Of a stretch of DNA of 64,000 bases, positions 23,095 to 36,200 are shown in pieces. The stretch lies in contig CM018052.1 in assembly GCA_008638375.1 (NCBI GenBank), positions 19,513,571-19,577,570 of the forward strand, given 5' to 3'. The notes beneath the pieces are model-generated. The model was not told the DNA's origin, searched no databases, and saw nothing but the letters and a program-made list of their open reading frames with translations. The position numbers and the translations under genes were made by a program. Position 1 is the first letter of the stretch; every line of letters starts with the position of its first letter. This DNA comes from Nyssa sinensis. Taxonomy: Eukaryota > Streptophyta > Magnoliopsida > Cornales > Nyssaceae.

Positions 23095-23640
23095 GATTAT
23101 TCTCTGTTGTGAATATTGATATTGGTTGTATCCATCCTATCATGTTTCGTACTACATCAGTTGATATCAAAGCAATGATTTGCTTGTTTAAATGACTATT
23201 GGTGGAGACAAAATTAGAAATTTTCATGATGACATTCATAAGAGATAATTCATTACTTGTTTGGAATATCGGTTACAAGATAATCATGAAAATAATAAAT
23301 ATTGCACTGACGATGGTACTTTCAGTTTCGTACTTCGTTAGTAGGTATAGAGCAAGAATTCATTTGTCTAAATTACAATTAGACAATTCATTACTCACTT
23401 GAAGTCTCCAATACAAGAGAATCGTGAAAATACTCATTTGGAGTCTCCAATACAAGAGAATCGTGAAAATAATAAGTATTACACATATGATAATACTTGT
23501 AGTTTTGTACTATGTCAGTTGGAATCAGAGTAAAGATTCGCTTGTCAAAATGACAATTGGACGTTTCGTTACTCATTAGAGTCTCGAATACAAGAGAATC
23601 ATGAATAGGTATTGCATTGATAATAGTACTCGCAATCAAC
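23095..23640. repeat. Decayed tandem repeat, unit about 145-180 bp, roughly three copies
   Basis: Recurring blocks include CAATACAAGAGAATC(G/A)TGAA (23408, 23450, 23587), TTTCGTACTACATCAGTTG-like segments (23142, 23327, 23503) and GACAATT(C/G)(A/G) with TTACTCA. The order of blocks is kept from copy to copy, with indels. No coding sense seen. Confidence 0.65.
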
Positions 23641-24027
23641 TATGAACACATTTTTATTCGAAGAGTTTTATGCAATTATGAAAAAATTCTTGATTTTGAT
23701 GGTATGTTTATTCTAAAAATTTTATTGATTAGATATATGATTTGGTTGATTGTTTAGAATATATGGAACTTCCAGAAGAGAACACAATCTCTTTAACTAT
23801 ATGTTACAATAAACTAAACAGTACAATATTACATAGCAATAAAAGAACACACAACTTATAAGAGCTTCTTAAATATGAAAGAGCGAGACATGAACCTATG
23901 ACCTTCCTTGGGGAGAGGGCATGAGTGGCCAACTATTGCCACTCAACTCTTTAATAATTCATAATACTAGCATGGACTCATGTTATACACGGATTGTTGA
24001 AAAAAATTTGATACGATAAAATATAAA

Positions 24028-24120
24028 AGGATAAATTATACTGATCTCCCTAATTTTACCTGACAATCTACATATACTCCCCTTTAGTCAATTTTTTTTT
24101 CTTCAAAATGATAAAATTGT
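24028..24120. mobile_element. Fragment of family G (GGGTAAATTA) element end
   Basis: GGATAAATTATACTGATCTCCC at 24031 matches the left terminus of the elements at 4304 and 37923. No matching right terminus was found, so it is a truncated copy. Confidence 0.45.
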
Positions 24121-24471
24121 CTATTTTATTTATTTATTTTTACATTTTTTTCAATTTGACCAATTTTTTCTCACTTTTTTTAAATATTTTATTATTATTT
24201 TATTTAAAAAAAATTTAAGATAAATAACTTATTTTTGTTTTATGCAAAAACAAATTTAAAATTTTTATCAATATTTATTTAGAAAATAAAAACTACTATT
24301 TTTTTTTGCTAAGTAAAACAAAGAACCAACATGGACATGGATAAATCTCCAACAGAAACTTTGGTTTGCAAAATTTATTGCACTGCTCAAATACAACTTT
24401 CAGTCTCATTCATTTGAACTTTACTCGAAGTGACTTTTAACAAGCAGACACTCCAACATCAGTAATATAGG

Positions 24472-24679
24472 TAGTGGCGGACCTAGCTCGTAAAGTTAGG
24501 GGAACAAAAAACATAAAAATTAAAATTTAAGAGGACTTTGTGTAAAAATATGAAAAAATTTGAAGAGGCAATTCTAGTTTTTTTTTTTAAATTTGTATAA
24601 AAAGTAGGGGTAAAAATACAAATTTCAAAACTTTGGGGGAGGCATAGCCCCCCTAGGCCTACATGTAGGTCTACCACTG
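24472..24679. mobile_element. hAT-like MITE, 208 bp, perfect 8-bp target duplication
   Basis: Begins TAGTGGCGGACC and ends GGTCTACCACTG (inverted, 9 of 12 matches). AATATAGG is duplicated exactly at 24464-24471 and 24680-24687. The interior has GGGGGAGGCATAGCCCCCC near 24636. An 8-bp duplication is the hAT hallmark. Non-coding. Confidence 0.8.
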
Positions 24680-24689
24680 AATATAGGAA

Positions 24690-26790
24690 CTTTCATGCTA
24701 TACATCACACACACATATATTGTGTGTGGACTTTCATGCCATATTTTCCATAGAAGTTGAGGTTGCTGTTGTGCTGCTTCGGCATAATATGATTTTCCTA
24801 AAATTCACTGATTTCTGTCGCTCAACTACCAACAATTGAAACACTACCTCTCACTGAATTACTAACACTTGAAAGACTACAACTTTCCTTACAAAATTAG
24901 CGTTAGAAGTTATAATAATACAAGTGCATGTGATACTCCTATTTTATATCGGTTGGGATGGTTTGATTGATATATAAAGTACCACAAACCTTGGAGGGAT
25001 CAGCGGGCTTTAAACGTTACAATAAGCCATAAATTGTCTCTTAAAAAATATAAAACTGATAAAATCACTCAAATTGGCAAGCAGGAGCTGATATAAGTTT
25101 CATAGACAGTCATTTTAGTTATTATACAATACATAGAATTGAATCAGTTGAAAAACCAGTGGTTTTGGTGTTGAATACAATCACCTACCGTTAGAAATTG
25201 TTTGAGTCGAAGGAATGCTTACATTGAAGGTGATTATGTAAAATGTTTTGAGTCAAAGAGCTGCTTATGTTTTTTTTTTTTTTTTAAAGGAAGCAATGAG
25301 TTACAAACAATCAATCAATCAACTCAACACTCTTAACATATTACAATCAAGAACCATCCAACATAATCAATCCTACAAAAACCCAAACCATGAATTTACA
25401 TCGCACCGTGTTGATAGTGTCGGTCACGAAACTTGTAAGTCAATCAGTCTTCAGTTGTACAAGTGAATATCCGTGTCAAATACAATAAGGGATCCTCATA
25501 GAGGAGCGATAGGGAGACGGTATAGCAATCTAGGACAAGAGCGATATAGAGTGGTGGGGCTAGGAAACTGGATAACATTAGCATAGAATCCAAGACTGCT
25601 CTTAATGATTGGGAATGATTTGGTGTCTTAGGAATCTCTATGTAAATATGTGATGTTGGGTCTATTTATAGTATGTATGTCGTGTGTGAGTTTGTTAGGG
25701 TTAGCACCAGATGTGAGAAGACCTTCATATATTCAACTAGTATCCAAAATAAGAGATAATTATAGAATATTGTAAAAGATTATAGAATGTAATAGATACT
25801 AGTAGAATGTCATAAAAGGTTTTATAAGGGTGTGTAAAGGCATGCTAGAAAGTTGTGGAATCTCTCTATGTTATGAAAAGTCCAAAGAGTCTGATGGCCA
25901 AGCTATGGTACTCCTTGAAGAGCATGATGTTTTAGCCTCTATATCACAAAACCCTGGATATCCTAAAGTGAGAATTATAGCATGAAAGTCATCGTATAGT
26001 CGAGTGCTACACCGTGAAGGTTTCCTAAGACTTGTCCCCCAAGTCTTAAAGCATGGAGCTTGAAAACTCCTCGTGAGAAATTATTAAAAACTATGTGACA
26101 CATTAAGGAGTTAAAAGGATTTAGCTAGACCAAATTTCTCACATAATGTAGAGTTGGTCGTCCAATAAGTCAAGTCTCCTTTGTAAGATCTCGTCTTGCC
26201 AATTCATAAAAGGAAAATCATGACATAGAAGAGAGTTCCACGAAGACAACTATCCTCACAAGAGTAGCATGGCCTTCCATACTATACACGTGTCACTTCA
26301 GGAGTGGATTACGTTACTATAGTAGAGGTGCTGATGTGGTCATCAAGCTTCATTGGATTGTTCATGTGTCAATTCGGCAAGCTGTCATGTGGTCACGAGG
26401 GAACTTGGTGACCCAAGTACCAACGGTGTGCAAATAAAGTAAGAAAGTACAAGGCAAAGAAAATGATGTACTAACAGGTTCTTATAGAGAAACGAAGCTA
26501 GGAATTTTTTTCAGGGGGGACAAACTCTGTCAAGAAAATATTTGAATATAGATTTAAAAATTAAATAAATATAAAACCAGTTATTCCATATGTGCTAGTT
26601 GAAAAGAGAGAGACAAACTCCAATCGTCAGTTGACGTCCAAGGGGCCGTCAAGGCTTATACTCAGGTTCAGGAGGTCATAAAATGTAGTTATTGGTTGCT
26701 TTGCAATAAAAGCTCTTCCGAAAATTCTAAGTGCCTGTTAAGGAAGGCGGCAAGGGCCGACGAAGGGGGGAAAACGAGAGGCATTTTCTG
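24690..26790. other. Gene-free region 3' of KAS I
   Basis: AT-rich DNA with a T run at 25270-25286 and moderately G+C-richer stretches near 25480-26470 that resemble retrotransposon debris, but no domain could be read. No supported gene. Confidence 0.45.
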
Positions 26791-26796
26791 GTCTCT

Positions 26797-26820
26797 AGAG
26801 AGAGAGAGAGAGAGAGAGAG
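26797..26820. repeat. (AG)12 microsatellite
   Basis: Twelve AG units, 350 bp beyond the KAS I stop codon. Confidence 0.95.
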
Positions 26821-27169
26821 CCCATCAGCATTACCATAATAACAAAAGACATGCTCAGAATAATAACACAATGCCAAGGGACAGGTCCAGACCAAAAGTC
26901 CAGCAATGTTCAATCCACTACATTTTTTAAAACTGAACAAAATTTCATGCCGCGCTAGCCTCACAAGTTCCAAAAGATCTAGAGGAAAGAAGAAAATGTT
27001 TCTGAGTCCTAAAGCTGAGGTTCAATTCAAAATTATTACTTTAATAACAACTTGAATGCTCAAAATACACTTGCACGAACTTGTAAAAAGAAAATGAGGC
27101 AGCCTCTGAGAAATTGAACTAAACCTCAGACAAGCAGGATTACTCTGGCTACAAGAAATGCGTTTTGCT

Positions 27170-27237
27170 TCAGGGTTTGAATGCAGAAAAGGCTACAACA
27201 GAGTTGTGTCCACCAAATCCAAATGAATTTGAAATTG
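27170..27237 (-). CDS. KASI: KAS I exon 7 (C-terminus)
   Basis: Two bases complete an Ala codon, then [20 protein letters not shown] and P, then TGA at 27172-27170. This short exon is easily missed by ORF scanning. Confidence 0.94.
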
Positions 27238-30200
27238 CTGCATATCATGATAAAGTTACATATCAGTAAATCTGGATGCTCAGCTAATGGGAACAGTCAA
27301 AGATGCTGCAAGGTTTTTCTTTCTTTTTTTCTTCTTTTCTTTTCTAGGTCTGCGTTATTTAAGGAGAGGAGGAAAGTGGGGGTGATGATGTGAAGCATCT
27401 TACCAACATTCACTTCATGCTGCTGCTTTTCATTTGCAACAGTGTCGAACTCAACCGAAGGCTCTGGATTCTGGCAATTATCAAACAGAAAACATCAAGA
27501 ATGATAAAGAGTATGTGATACGATTCAACAATTAGATTATTATTTGAAAATGAGCAATTATCCAGGACTTGCCAAAATGGCCAACGAAAAGGAAAAAAGA
27601 AAACTAGAAATCTTGACAAATATTCAGGCTATTAATGGTAGTCATTTGACTCTGTATCTTCATCCAGTCCCATATTCATCTGGTCCCCCAATTCACTAAC
27701 AAAATATAAGAAACCTATTACAGAACTAAGGAATTGAATCTTTGCAATATGGGTCTGTAAATTGTAGTTGTACGGTTCCAAATTTCTTCTTCTTTTCTTC
27801 ATGTACTTCGCCGAGCAGAATTCAACCTAATTAAAATTAAAAAAAAAACTTTTGACTTTTCGTACTGCCTATCGCTTTCACAGCTAGTGTTCTAACTGTA
27901 AATGCAGTGTCATTTTGGCTCTCTGCTTGGATATAAGGCCACACAAATTAGTAACTATTTTCTCAGCTAGTAATTACCAATCAAAAATAATACTGAAATG
28001 TAAAGTTGAAAAATAGGGAAAAGAATAGAACTGAACAAGCTGACATTGTAGTAATAAAGAAAGTCCAAGTGGAAAGAAGCACATACAAATTGATTTATAG
28101 TAGGATGCAGCCACCCTGTTCTAATGGCCTTAATTGAAGCAATGGCTTCCAAACCCCCTGCAGCACCAAGGCAGTGCCCTATCATAGACTGGAAAGAAAG
28201 GAGAAAAAAAAAGAAAAGAAACGAGTGAGAAAAAATCAGTCTAAATAAATTGCAAAAGAGCAAAATCATGGTATTCTCAAAGTTGAAAAGCACAACAAAT
28301 GCTGTCACGCATGAGCAAACATGAGAAAGAGAGAGAGAGAGAGAGAGAGAGTGCATTCACCTTGGTTGCATTCATTTTGATCTCTGAAGTGTTCTTGAAT
28401 ACCTTTTTAATAGCATTCACCTCAGCCAGGTCTCCAACTAGAGTGGAAGTTGCATGAGCGTTTATATAGTTAACCTGAAATAATTCAATGACTTCAATAA
28501 AATTCCATTCCTTATATATAATCAATTATAGAGACTGACATCAAACAAACTTCAATGTTCTAACTGAAAAATAGTTCTGCAATGTAGGTGCATCAGCAAT
28601 AAACAGTTGAAAAGCTATTGGAGACCACTTCAGTACTATATCTTTGGTCTCTAACTCAATCTAAGGCTACTTCCAGGAAGCTTAGATGCAAATTACAAAT
28701 CACCATGCAAAAAACTGTTTTGATTGCAAAACCATACATTTTACTTGGATGTTCCTCTGTTTAAGACCAAAAGAAAAGCAACAAAACAGTGTGTAGGAGG
28801 AGTACCCTTCATTTCACAAAGGAAATACGCTGTTGACCGATTGTGGAGAATAATGTTAGATTGCAGTGTTAGGATTTTGTGTCAAAATTGTGTTGGCTAA
28901 TCCGTGTTGACCAAACTATCTTTTGTAATGTATCCAAGTCCATGTGAGTTAGTTCTCAAGCCTTGTGTTCTTCATGCATCCAAGCTATAGTAACAGATTC
29001 TACAATGTTGGGTTCGCAAGGGTAAGCATGAGGTAAAAGGCCGGATACATTGCTTAGGGTTGATTGCATTAAAAATATCATGCATGAAATGTTTTTAATT
29101 TAGATTTGATTTGAAAATATCTTTCTAAAGCATAGAAGTTTGTTTTAAAAAAATTTCAACATTGAAAAATGGTCTTTTGACCTTTTGGAAGAAGGTCGAT
29201 CAAAATGAATTTCGAAAACAATTTCTAGAATGACTTGTTTTCACTATTTTGATCATAACTTGAAAAATACTTTGAATTTTTAGGTGAGACTAATTTCATA
29301 TGAAAGTAGACTTCAAGAGTTTCACAACGATAGGAAGAACCCCCCAAACTGACTTCGTATGAGTGAAATACCATTGTTTGAATTTGGGGTGTAAGGGCAG
29401 CAAAGGTTGCTCGCTCTAGTGAGCTCATGTGTCCGCTCAAGCGAGCTCCAGTGAGTTGGTCCCCCTAACTTGCTAGAGAGCTCACTCTAGCAGGCTCCTG
29501 CACAAATCAATTTTTTATTTTGTGATTTGAACTGCATTTTGAAGTTTTAACCCTAAATATATGCTTTTATTCAATATACGAGTTAGATTTTTTGGCTGCT
29601 CAAAATTAAGGTTTCTAACCCTTCAAAAGCATATCTCATTGCAACTCATGTGCATCATAGATCACTAGCCAAGAGATCAAGAACCCTTCCATCATCCTCA
29701 TCATCAACACCATTGTTGGAGTGCAAGCTTGTAGAGTTCAAGACTTGTGTGATTGGCAAAGTTTGAGACTGCGTGGAGATTTATAGTTGTGATTAAGTAC
29801 CGTTTGAGGATTTGAAACGGTGGAGCACACGAAAAATACTTGAGGATTCGAGACTAAGGAAGTTCAGACCGTGAGCAAGACTTGAGGTACTAAGTCTGTG
29901 TGTTAGTAAGTATCTGTATTCGTTCCAAAGTTGTTCTAGTAAATTGTGTATTTGAATCAGAGCCCCAAAGTTTTTCAAAGTAGAGTTAGTTGATCTGTGA
30001 CAGTTTTCTCATCAATAAAAATCTGTGTGAAATCTCTTTATTGCTTTTCATATATTTTTGTTATATCACATATTGCAATAGCACATACGATAACCCTAAT
30101 TAGCACATAATCAAAGTAGAATCTTAATCACATTCAAAGAAATTTAAAATCAAAAAAGATAATTTTTTTAAAATTTCTACATAAACCTATTCATCCCCCT

Positions 30201-33200
30201 CTAGGTCTATTCACTACATCTAGACATTCTATAGGGCCGTCTTAAAGTAGTATCAGAGGAGTAGTCTTAGGAAGTAGACTGGTCCTAGGTGCATCTAGAC
30301 GGCTTTCCAAGAAGGCAGATCCATTCCCCAACCTCTAGTGTTTGATGGCACAAATTTTGCCTACTGGAAAGCCAAGATGAGGGCAGTTTTAAGATCCATT
30401 GATGAACGTGTCTGGCTTGCTGTTCAGCATGGTTAGAGGGCCCCTATCTCCACAGCCACTGCTTATAAGCCTTCAACCTCAAAACCGACTAATACTTCGT
30501 ATAAAACTGAACTTAGGATTAGCGGGTACAATACCAAGGGGTTAAACCCCATTTTTAATGTTGTCACTGCCGAGTAGTTTCGTCGTATTATGACGTGCGA
30601 AACTTCAAAGAAATTTTGGAATATATTTAGAGACTACACGAGGGTACAACAGCTGTAAAGTGGTCCGAGCAAATGTCGACTTATAGGTTTGAGTCATTAA
30701 AGATGGATGAGTCTGAATCGTAAATTAAGTGATATTGTGAATTTCTCATTCAATCTAGGTGAGTAAATAGAGGAGATGAGATCTCTACATGAGGGGTTTC
30801 AGCCAAAAGTTATTGCAATTGAAGAGAGTAAGGATGTGATTACTCTCAAAGTTGATGAACAGGTTGGGTTGCTTCAGACCTTTGAATTGACATGTAAACA
30901 GTCTAGGAAGTCTTAAGAGTCTAGCACTCAAATCAGTTCAGGAGGAAGATGAAAAGGATTTTGGCACTGAGGTAGAACCCCTCAACGATGAAGAGCTTGC
31001 TAAGTTTGTAAAAAGGTTCAATCGGCTGTGGAATGTCGAAAGTATTTTAGATAATAAAAAAAATATATTCTTCTCTCTAAGAGGTCAATATTTATAGTCA
31101 TAACTTACAAGTAAATAAGGAAACTATCCTAAATTAATTCCTTCAATCAATACAATCAATCAAATGTTTAAATTAAGCTACATATTAAGTCAATATTTAC
31201 AACACTCCCCCTCAAGTTAGAGAGTATATATCTATGACTCTCAACTTGCTACAAATAGAGTCGATGACAGTCTTTGGTGTCCAATTTATCAGCCATGATA
31301 GGACAAAGAAGTTGTTAAAACAAAGATTTGGGAAGTGAGAGAAGTTGGCTGATACTGGCTGGGCTGAGGGAGCCGAGAGGTGCCGAAAGGCTCTGCCGAG
31401 AAGTGTCGAAGGAGCTGAAAGGCTCTACCAAGAGGTGCCGAAGGAGCCGAGAGGGGCTGAGGGAGTCGAGAGGCACCAAGAAGGAGAGTATCGAGAAAAA
31501 GAAGTTATGGTTTAGAAAACCTGCTCTGATACCATGTCGAAAGTATTTTAGAGAATGAAAAATATGTATTCTTCTCTTTAGGAGGTCAATATTTATAGTC
31601 ACAATTTACAAGTAAATAAGGAAACTATCCTAAATTAATTCCTACAATCAATCAATACAATCAATCTAATCCTTAAATTAAGCTACATATTAAGTCAATA
31701 CTTACAATCAATATTTACAACATGGAAGAACAAAAAATCTTGTTCAAAAGGACAACCAAGCTCTAGCAAAAGACCCACAGGAAGATTTAACAACTTAAAG
31801 GGCAAGTTCATCATGTCTTCCTCTAGTAGTGACATGAAAAGGTCCTCTAGTCAAACCTCGAGTCAATCCTCCAGTATTGAGTGCTATGATTATCATAACT
31901 TTGGACACATACCTGCAGATTGCCCAAATAAGAGGAAGAATAAGAAAAACAATAAAAAGGCAATGAAATCCACCCTAACTAATAACGAAGGTGAGGAGGA
32001 TAAGGAAAGTGAGAGTGATGATGAAGGCGATGATGGTGATATACAAGTTGCTTACAAGCAATTGTATGCTGAGTCACTCAAACTCAAGAAAGCCAAATTG
32101 AAGTTAGCCACAAAACTCAAATTGTGTGAGAAAGAGAAAAATACCATATGATGGTGATATACAAGTTGCTTATGAGCAATTGTATGCTGAGTCACTCAAA
32201 CTCAAGAAAGCCAAATTGAAGTTAGCCACAAAACTCAAATTGTGTGAGAAAGAGAAAAATGCCATGCAGGTTGATGAGGCACTTGTTAGTTAGCTCAAAA
32301 CTCATAGAGCTACTTTACCTGAGAAGCTCAAGGTTTTGCAGCAAGAGAGAAATACCCTAATGGAGGAGGTCGAGAGGCACTAGTGAGAAAGAGAAGAAAA
32401 ACCTCCAAGCTAAAGTTCAAAACCTTAAACTTAAGCTTAAAAAAGCTAGAGAAGTTAAGGTCACTCTTGAGGACAGGCCTAATAAACTTGGTAAAATGTT
32501 GAACATTGTCCAAATCAAGAATGACAAGGTTGGTCTAGACTATGACACCTTCAGAGATCCTAAAAGGCAAAACAAGACCAATCAGTCTAAACAGGCTACC
32601 TTCAAGCCGATTATGTTTGTCCCTTCAAAGCAAAAGACTAAGGAGATACCTCAACCAAAGACATCCTACTACACATATTGCAAGGTTGAAGGTCATCCTA
32701 AGAAGTTTTGCAAAGAAGCTAGGAAAGACAAAACTCAAAATGTGCCTAATGAGAAAAGGTTCAAGTTGTCTAACTTAAAACAACAATGGAATACATTCGT
32801 TTAGAAATCTAGGAGTTCAGATGAAAAAGTCACTCAAATAACTAATGCAACAAAGTCCAAAAATAACTCCAAGGTTAGAACAAACCAAAACAAGACCAAA
32901 CCACAAAAAAGTTGAGTTCAAACCAAACAAACCTAAGGTTAGGCAAATTTGGGTTAGAAAAGACAAATTGAAGGGTCTTGTAGGTCATACTACTCCTAAT
33001 GCTCACAACACTAATCAATCCAATTTTGATAGTGTTTGTTCTAGGCACATTCCTCAATTTGTTCTTCTTCTAGAGATGTAAATTTCTCACCTATGTGATT
33101 AGCTAGGAGTCTAGCAGTTTAGGGTTCATGTATTTTATGCTTATATTGAATAGCCGTATGAATTGCTTTGTATCTTTTTTGCTTAAGATTTTATTAAGTT

Positions 33201-36200
33201 TTATTTTCTCCGTCTTTAATAGAAGAATTGCAAAGATTTTGTTCATAGCCTAGAGTGTGCTTCATTCTCTTATCCTATTCCTAAGTCTATGACCTGTATT
33301 TAAGATTTCTTGTTTTGATTCTTAGATTAGTTTACTTTTCTTTGTTTTCTTAAAACAAGAAATTCAAAAAGATATTTCTTTTAATTGCGAGGTTAATTTG
33401 ATATTTCTAAATTTTTAAAATAAAATTTCTATTTTTATGCACATTGAGTATTGGAGACTATGATACATGATATTTAGTTTCTTATGCTTCACATGTAGTC
33501 ATTTATACTTAGTTGCATTCAATCTTTCAAGCTGGACTATTTCTCATTGCACTTACACATGTACTTTGTTTCATGAGATACGACTTGTTGAGATGTTTGA
33601 GCAAAACGATTTCATGTTTAATTTACAATGAGTCCATGACTAGAAAGATTAACCTAAGTTGAGTGTTTATTAGGCAAAAGATTGCACAAAAAGAAAAAGT
33701 ATGAAATGTTTAGTGTGCAAGGAAATACCTATGAGATAGTGTGTATGCTATCAAAGGGGTGTACCTTTGAAAAGAGTAGTGTACTCAATAGCGTTAAAGT
33801 TGCCTTGAAAAATGAAAAGATTAAAAATTTTAAAAATGTTTAAGGTTGGCAAAAATTAAGGGGGAGCTTTGTTGGTTGAATTTGGTCTTCTGTCACTTAA
33901 GTTGATTCATTATAGTTGTTTGTGCTTGTTGTTTGTTAAATCATCCAATATTGCAATAAAAATATTAATTCAAGGACAACTCATGAGATGAAATCTAAGT
34001 TTTCTATGTTAATTCACTATGAGGGAATGTGTTGAGAGGGAGCTTGATTGTGATCAAGTGTTCTAGAGTTACTTGTGGAAATGGAGAATTTGAAGAACAT
34101 TGACCATTGCCTCTATTACACAAGTGTCCAATTCAATTTTTGAAAATATTGAATTTTTAGGGATATAGATTAAACTTTGTAATTAAAGTTTTCATTTGAT
34201 CTAGTTTTCAAAATTTTCTTGTTTTATCTCCTTCATTTCTTCTATATATGCATGTGTGCTTTATTGATAATGTCTCGCCTTTTTTTTATTCCATGTTAAC
34301 CATTGACATTCTATTCCTTTGTCATCCCGTGACAAAAAGAGGGAGAAGTTTTAGTACTTAGAAAGAGGGAGTGCTTTTGATGCATGATATAGGGAGAAGT
34401 TTAACGGAGATATCTTACACTTTTTCTTACTTCATGGTCATGGTTTATCTTTCTTTTTATTTTATATGACTATATGTTGTTTTGTTTCACACTTCATATT
34501 TATGTTACATTTGGTTTATATTTCTTTATCATTCGATATGTTTCACGGGAGTATAGTTCAGTGTTTTACTTTGCAAAATTAACAGTTGTTCAGCATCATG
34601 AAGTTAAGAGCAGTGTAGATACAATCACGAGTCATAGTTCAAAAAGTTGTAAATCTTTTCTTTTTAACTTTTGGGGATTTACATTTTTTGTCTATCTGTA
34701 TTCATGTACTTGTGATAGTTTTGTCACGGATTGCCAAAGGGAGGGTTTGTTAGGACTTTGTGTCAAAGTTGTGTTGGCTAATCTGTGTCGACAAAACTAT
34801 ACATGTTATAATGTGTTCAAGTCTATGTGAGTCAGTTTTCAAGCCTCGTGTTCTTTATGCATCAAAGTTATAGTGACAGATTCTACAGTGTTGAATTCGC
34901 AAGGGTAAGCATGAGGTAAAAAGTCAAATACATTGCCTAGGGTTGATTGCATTAAAAACATTGTGCATAAAATGTTTTTAATTTATATTTGATTTGCAAA
35001 TATCTTTCTAAAATTTAGAAATTTGTTTTAAATATTTTTCAACATTGAAAGATGGTCTCATAACTTTTTAAAAGAAGGTTAGTCAAAATGAATTTCAAAA
35101 ACAATTTCTAAAATGATTTGTCTTCACTATTTTTATAACTTTGAATTTTTAGGTGAGATCAATGTCATATGAAAGTAGACTTCGTATGAGTGAGATATCG
35201 TTGTTTGAAGTTGAGGCATTACAATAGCAAAGGTAGGTCACTCTGGTCTACTCGAGCGAGCTCCAATGAGTTGGTCACCCTAGCTCACTCTTGGCACAAA
35301 TCAGTTTTTTATTTCTCAATTTTGAACTGGATTTTGAGGTTTTAACCCTAAATATTAAATACTTTTGTTCAATAAACGAGTTAGACTTTTTGGCTGCTCA
35401 AAATTAGGGTTTCTAACCTTTCCAAAAAGCATCTCAATGCAACTTATGTGCATCATAGATTACTAGCCAAGAGATCAAGAACTCTTCCATTATCATCATC
35501 AACACCATTGTTGGAGTGCAAGAGCAAGCTTATGGAGTTCAAGACTTGTACAATTGTTAGAGGTTGAGACTGCATAGGGATTCACAGTTGTGATTGAGTA
35601 CTGTTCAAGGATTCAAAGTGATGGAGCACACAAAGAATGCTTGAGGATTCGAGACTAAGGTGGTTCAGACGATGAGCAAGGCTTGAGGCACTTAGCCTGT
35701 GTGTCAGTATGTGTCTGTATTCGTTTCAAAGTTGTTCTAGTCTAGGTCAAAGCCCCGGGATTTTTCAAAGTAGAGTCAGTTGATTTGTGGCAGTTTCCTC
35801 GTCAACAAAAATATATATGAAATCTCTTTGCCGCCTAAGGATTCAAGACTAAGGTGGTTCAGATCATGAGCAAGGCTTGAGGCACTTAGTCTATGTGTCA
35901 GTAAGTGTCTGTATTCGTTTCAAAGTTGTTCTAGTGGATTGTGTGCATCTAGGTCAGAGCCCCGAGATTTTCCAAAGCAAAGTCAGTTGATCTGTGGCAG
36001 TTTTCTCGTCAACAAAAATCTGTATGAAATCTCTTTACTGCTTTTCATGTTATTGCTATATCACATATTGCAGTAGCACACACAATAACCCTAGCTGCAC
36101 ATAATCAAAGTGGAATCTCAATCACATTCAAAGTAATTTAAAATCAGATACGATAAATTTTTAAAAATTGCTACATAGACCTATTCACCCCCCTCTAAGT

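Larger units (their letters stand above)
30300..33080 (+). pseudogene. Copia B gag remains, with protease motif remnant
   Basis: [17 protein letters not shown] at about 30341 and [11 protein letters not shown] at about 30606 identify Copia gag. A zinc-knuckle-like [14 protein letters not shown] near 31880 has Tyr in place of the second Cys. A second GHPKKFC knuckle is near 32690. Stops, a TRIM insertion and a 118-bp duplication break the frame. Confidence 0.7.

Noticed and set aside
26731..26958. Small plus-strand frame with RERERERE
   Set aside because: Translation of the (AG)n microsatellite; no coding evidence.
31034..32267. Repeats that might suggest a CRISPR-like or satellite array
   Set aside because: They are a TRIM with two LTRs and one 118-bp tandem duplication in a plant nuclear genome.
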